Shown here piece after piece: positions 61,117 through 64,000 of a stretch of DNA of 64,000 nucleotides. How positions within the stretch are numbered: the first letter of the stretch is position 1; every line of letters starts with the position of its first letter. Both the position numbers and the translations under genes were made by a program. The notes beneath the pieces are model-generated. The model did not search any database. It was given only the letters and a program-made list of their open reading frames with translations, and was not told the origin of the DNA. Origin of the DNA: Paeniglutamicibacter antarcticus_C (GTDB lineage: Bacteria > Actinomycetota > Actinomycetes > Actinomycetales > Micrococcaceae). The DNA lies in the NCBI RefSeq assembly GCF_039544305.1, contig NZ_BAABLK010000004.1, positions 1 to 64,000 on the forward strand. The letters run 5' to 3'.

Positions 61117-62199
61117 ATGCGCACCTTTGGCATCGAGGAGGAGTTCTTCCTCGTCCGTCCCGACACCGGCTACCCGGCGGCTCCCACCCGCCGGGTACAA
61201 GAACAGATCATGAATCTGGGCGCCGGGAACGGCAGCATCCGCCCCGAGCTGTTGGCATGCCAGATCGAAAGCTGCACACCGGTCCTCACCCAGCGCGAAG
61301 AGGCTATCGAGTCCGTGTCCAGGGCCCGTGGCGAACTCAGCTCGGCAGCGCGTGAAGTGGGGCTGCAACTGCTCGGTATCGGTACGCCACCGCGGATCCC
61401 GGGCGTCCCCGCCACAGTCTCGGCGTCCGATCGCTACTACGCGATCCATGATTTCTGTCCCGGTATCGCTGCGGAGCACTACATCGCCGGCACCCATGTG
61501 CATGTGGGGGTCGAGGACCGCGATGCCGGTGTCGCTGCGGTCAACTCGCTGCGCCCCTGGCTGCCGCTGCTCACCGCGCTGGGCGCCAACTCGCCGTACT
61601 GGAGAGGGTCCGACAGTGGATTTGCTTCCTGGCGCACCATCCAGAACCGCCGCTGGTCGGTGCAGGGAATACCTCCGTTCTTTGCCGGGTCCAGCGACTA
61701 TGACCAACGCCTGGATTTCATCCTTGCCTCCGACGTGGTCCTGGATTCCGGACACATAGGTTGGGGTGCCCATCTTTCCCCCCGCAACCCCACGGTGGAG
61801 GTCAGGGTTCCCGATGCCCAGTTGGGCACCTCGGACGTTGTCCTGCTGGCCCTTGTCGTTCGGGCCCTGGTGAGCACCGGATTGCGCAACCCTCCCAAGG
61901 AGTCTCCCGCCCCCCCGGAGGTCTTCGACTTGGCACATTGGCAGGCCGCCAAGTTCGGTACCCAGGGAAACCACTACAACCTGATGGCCGGAACCAAGAC
62001 CAGCATGTCCGGGATGCTGGCAGTGCTACACGCGTACATCAAACCTGCACTGGCCGAAACCGGCGACACGGAGTACATACAGGGAGGACTGGAAAGGATC
62101 ATGCGCGAGGGCAACGGCGCGGTGTCCCAGCGACGGTTCTTCCACGCCGGGGGTTTCGCCGAGGTACTCGAGCAGTCGGCTGCGCGGCTGCTTGTTTGA
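61117..62199 (+). CDS. Carboxylate-amine ligase, YbdK / GCS2 family
   Basis: A 360-residue ATP-dependent ligase related to glutamate-cysteine ligase. RTFGIEEEFFLV (about 2-13) is the conserved start motif, GTHVHVGVEDRDAG the metal/ATP site, and GWGAHLSPRNPTVEVRVPD the substrate loop. YbdK enzymes make gamma-glutamyl amides with weak glutamylcysteine activity; actinobacteria use mycothiol, so a different amine substrate is likely. Start ATG 61117 gives the family N-terminus. Follows the zinc-ribbon gene closely. Confidence 0.9.
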   Translation: MRTFGIEEEFFLVRPDTGYPAAPTRRVQEQIMNLGAGNGSIRPELLACQIESCTPVLTQREEAIESVSRARGELSSAAREVGLQLLGIGTPPRIPGVPATVSASDRYYAIHDFCPGIAAEHYIAGTHVHVGVEDRDAGVAAVNSLRPWLPLLTALGANSPYWRGSDSGFASWRTIQNRRWSVQGIPPFFAGSSDYDQRLDFILASDVVLDSGHIGWGAHLSPRNPTVEVRVPDAQLGTSDVVLLALVVRALVSTGLRNPPKESPAPPEVFDLAHWQAAKFGTQGNHYNLMAGTKTSMSGMLAVLHAYIKPALAETGDTEYIQGGLERIMREGNGAVSQRRFFHAGGFAEVLEQSAARLLV

Positions 62200-62253
62200 A
62201 ACGTAGTCTGCAACGTTCTGGTACGTTGCGTTGTCTTGGCGCACAATGTTGGC

Positions 62254-62796
62254 ATGAGGATCCTGCTTCAAACCCCGAGGCTTGTGCTGCGCGAGTTCAC
62301 CGCCGATGACGTCGAGTCACTGGTGGAGCTTGATGCCGATCCGCGAGTCATGCGCTATATCTCCAACGGTGTTGCCACAACCCGTGAAGAAATCACCAAC
62401 GAACACATTCCCTCATACCTTCAGTACCATCGTCGGGGCCCGGACTTCGGGTTCTGGGTGGCCCAGCTGGATCCGGGAGGTGAATTCATCGGGTGGTTCC
62501 ACCTTCGCCCGGAACCCGGAGGCGATCCAGGAGACCCGGAGCTGGGATACCGCATGCGCCATGCGTACTGGGGACAGGGCCTGGCCACGGAGGGGAGCCG
62601 GGCATTGATCACCCACGGCTTCGCCGTGGAATCGGTGACCCGAATCCATGCCAGTACCATGGCCGTTAACATCGCATCTCGCCGCGTCATGGAAAAGTCC
62701 GGAATGCACCTGGTCCGCCTCTTCAAGGCCAACTGGCCGGTCCGCATCGACGGCGACGAGCTCGGAGATGTCGAATACGCCATCTCCCGCCAGTAG
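62254..62796 (+). CDS. GNAT-family N-acetyltransferase
   Basis: A 180-residue acetyltransferase of the RimJ/RimL type: TPRLVLREFTADDVESLVEL opens the domain, LGYRMRHAYWGQGLATEGSRALI is the acetyl-CoA loop, and HASTMAVNIASRRVMEKSGM the C-terminal signature. The acceptor may be a ribosomal protein or small amine. ATG 62254 fits the family start; a TTG six codons upstream has no ribosome site. Confidence 0.9.
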   Translation: MRILLQTPRLVLREFTADDVESLVELDADPRVMRYISNGVATTREEITNEHIPSYLQYHRRGPDFGFWVAQLDPGGEFIGWFHLRPEPGGDPGDPELGYRMRHAYWGQGLATEGSRALITHGFAVESVTRIHASTMAVNIASRRVMEKSGMHLVRLFKANWPVRIDGDELGDVEYAISRQ

Positions 62797-62900
62797 GCCT
62801 GTTGCAAGTCAGCCATGTGTTTGTCGGTCCAAGTCGCCTAGGCTGAGAATGACGCATCCAGCACCGCGGATCCGCCCGATCGGGCAGACAGGAGCACTCC

Positions 62901-63437
62901 ATGGACACCACACGCATCTACACCATCGGCCACTCCACGCACGAGATCGCGGAGTTCATCGAGATCCTGCAGGCCCACGGCATCGCCCGACTTATCGATA
63001 TCCGCACCATCCCCAAATCCAGGCACAACCCGCAGTACAACGGCGATGACTTGGCCGCGAGCCTGGACAAGGTGGGCATCACCTACCACCGTTCCAAGGA
63101 CCTTGGAGGACTGCGTCCGACCCACAAGGACAGCATCAACGGTGCCTGGCGCAACGATTCCTTCCGCGGCTATGCCGACTACATGCAGAGCGAGGAATTC
63201 GCCGCTGCCATAGAGGACCTGCTGGGTCGTGCCGGGGAGCAGGACACCGCGATCATGTGCGCCGAGGCCGTCCCGTGGCGCTGCCACCGTTCGATGGTCG
63301 GCGACGCCTTGGTGGTGCGCGGCGTCGAAGTCCTGGACATTTTTTCGGCAACCAAGGCCACCGCGCACAAGTTGACGTCCTTTGCCGTGGTTTCCGGCAC
63401 GGGGATCACCTACCCTCCGGAAGAAGACCCCACCTAG
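62901..63437 (+). CDS. DUF488-family protein
   Basis: A 178-residue protein of the DUF488 family: IYTIGHSTHEIAEFIEIL, LIDIRTIPKSRHNPQYN, GLRPTHKDSINGAW and CAEAVPWRCHRSMVGDALV match its conserved blocks, including the CAE-x-P-x2-CHR motif. The family is uncharacterised. CAGGAG six bases before ATG 62901 supports the start. Single gene convergent with the OsmC gene. Confidence 0.88.
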   Translation: MDTTRIYTIGHSTHEIAEFIEILQAHGIARLIDIRTIPKSRHNPQYNGDDLAASLDKVGITYHRSKDLGGLRPTHKDSINGAWRNDSFRGYADYMQSEEFAAAIEDLLGRAGEQDTAIMCAEAVPWRCHRSMVGDALVVRGVEVLDIFSATKATAHKLTSFAVVSGTGITYPPEEDPT

Positions 63438-63524
63438 GCCTGGGGTGGCCGAAAGGTCCCACCCGGGGTTGCCCGGTGTCCGGCCCGCTCTCGCATTGGT
63501 TCCTCGTCGGGAGGTTTAGCGCGA

Positions 63525-64000
63525 TCAGGCCAACGTACTGGTGATGCTGATTTCCGACTCCAGCGTTCGATGCACGGGGCACTTGTCGGCGATCTCCAGC
63601 ATCCTGTTGCGCTGTTCATCGCTAAGGTTTCCGGTGAGGGTGATGGAGCGCTCGATGTGATCGATCTTACCGGAAGTCGTCTCGCAGTTCGCGCAATCCT
63701 CGGCATGGATCCGGGAGTGGGCCAGGCGCACGCTGACCTTTTGCAAGTCGAGCTTCTTGCGCTGCGCATACATGCGCAAGGTCATCGAGGTGCACGCACC
63801 GAGCCCGGCCAGAAGCAGTTCGTAGGGCGAAAGCCCGGTATCGGTGCCGATCGGTGTCGGCTCATCGGCCAATACCGCGTGGTGACCCGAGGAAATGAGC
63901 TGTTGGAACGAGCCGTTGCCGCTCTCCTGCACCGTGACGATGCCGGGTTCACGTACGACCGAAGCGTCTTGGGCTTCGTTCCGGGTTGGTGCTGCGCCGC
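63525..64000 (-). CDS. OsmC-family peroxidase (5' end beyond window)
   Basis: The frame is open to the window edge, so the start is not seen; at least 157 codons are present. SPYELLLAGLGACTSMTLRMYAQRKKLDL and IADKCPVHRTLE contain the two redox cysteines of OsmC/Ohr proteins, which reduce organic hydroperoxides. The visible N-terminal stretch (SVVREPGIVTVQESGNGSFQ, then LADEPTPIGTDTGL) matches the family, closer to the YhfA/OsmC-like branch than to Ohr. Confidence 0.88.
   Translation of the reverse strand, partial: GAAPTRNEAQDASVVREPGIVTVQESGNGSFQQLISSGHHAVLADEPTPIGTDTGLSPYELLLAGLGACTSMTLRMYAQRKKLDLQKVSVRLAHSRIHAEDCANCETTSGKIDHIERSITLTGNLSDEQRNRMLEIADKCPVHRTLESEISITSTLA

Overview
The window looks like chromosomal DNA of a high-GC Gram-positive actinobacterium, most likely Micrococcaceae (Arthrobacter / Glutamicibacter / Paeniglutamicibacter-like). 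The basis is high GC with frequent GTG/TTG starts, the ilvD | ilvB-ilvN-ilvC and serA neighbourhood, an Asp23/AmaP/DUF6286 envelope cluster, Mqo, a PIG-L/methyltransferase fusion, and no Gram-negative envelope genes. The family call is inference from gene content; no search was run.

Layout. 1-1080: an insertion-sequence graveyard, with a transposase N-terminus, two arrays of 24-bp repeats each ending in the same 22-bp tip, and an IS110-type fragment flanked by ambiguous bases. 1118-7330: an AT-rich minus-strand cluster of two related alpha/beta-hydrolase-like genes (one fused to a TupA-like ATP-grasp domain), two glycosyltransferases and a lipoprotein; it looks like a laterally acquired surface-glycopolymer locus. 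7368-12755: metG, a NYN-domain protein and serA, then about 830 bp without a recognisable gene. 12756-20370: a Tat-exported beta-propeller protein, an ABC-F ATPase, a small unknown, a secreted SH3b-repeat protein with a duplicated 133-residue unit, and a HAD phosphatase.

20506-25961: branched-chain amino acid biosynthesis. ilvB-ilvN-ilvC are preceded by a leader peptide ending its coding run in Leu-Leu-Leu-Val-Ile (three CTA codons) and a terminator, a textbook transcription attenuator; ilvD lies just upstream behind its own strong hairpin. 26078-33219: small envelope or unknown proteins and a tightly overlapping three-gene operon (acyl-CoA dehydrogenase homolog, PIG-L deacetylase/methyltransferase fusion, family 2 glycosyltransferase) that may form an undescribed pathway. 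33249-42166: KatE catalase, a D-2-hydroxyacid dehydrogenase, two tRNA-Lys(CTT), a Bcp peroxiredoxin, tRNA-Leu(TAG), an orphan ABC substrate-binding lipoprotein and Mqo.

42345-52519: a PRC-barrel protein, small acidic and proline-rich proteins, a large RND transporter, a PPOX-family protein, a GH114 lipoprotein, a 14-TM MFS transporter divergent from a luciferase-like oxidoreductase/MarR pair, and an SPW-repeat protein. 52753-56928: a divergent alkaline-shock module: ECF sigma factor, a protein joining a zinc anti-sigma-like motif to an Asp23 domain, an Asp23 protein, and in the other direction two Asp23 proteins, DUF2273, DUF6286 and AmaP. 57180-60518 shows gene decay (a broken M15 carboxypeptidase and a twice-frameshifted membrane protein) around an intact ABC-F gene. 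60712-64000: a zinc-ribbon protein, a YbdK-type glutamate-cysteine ligase, a GNAT acetyltransferase, DUF488 and an OsmC protein running off the window.
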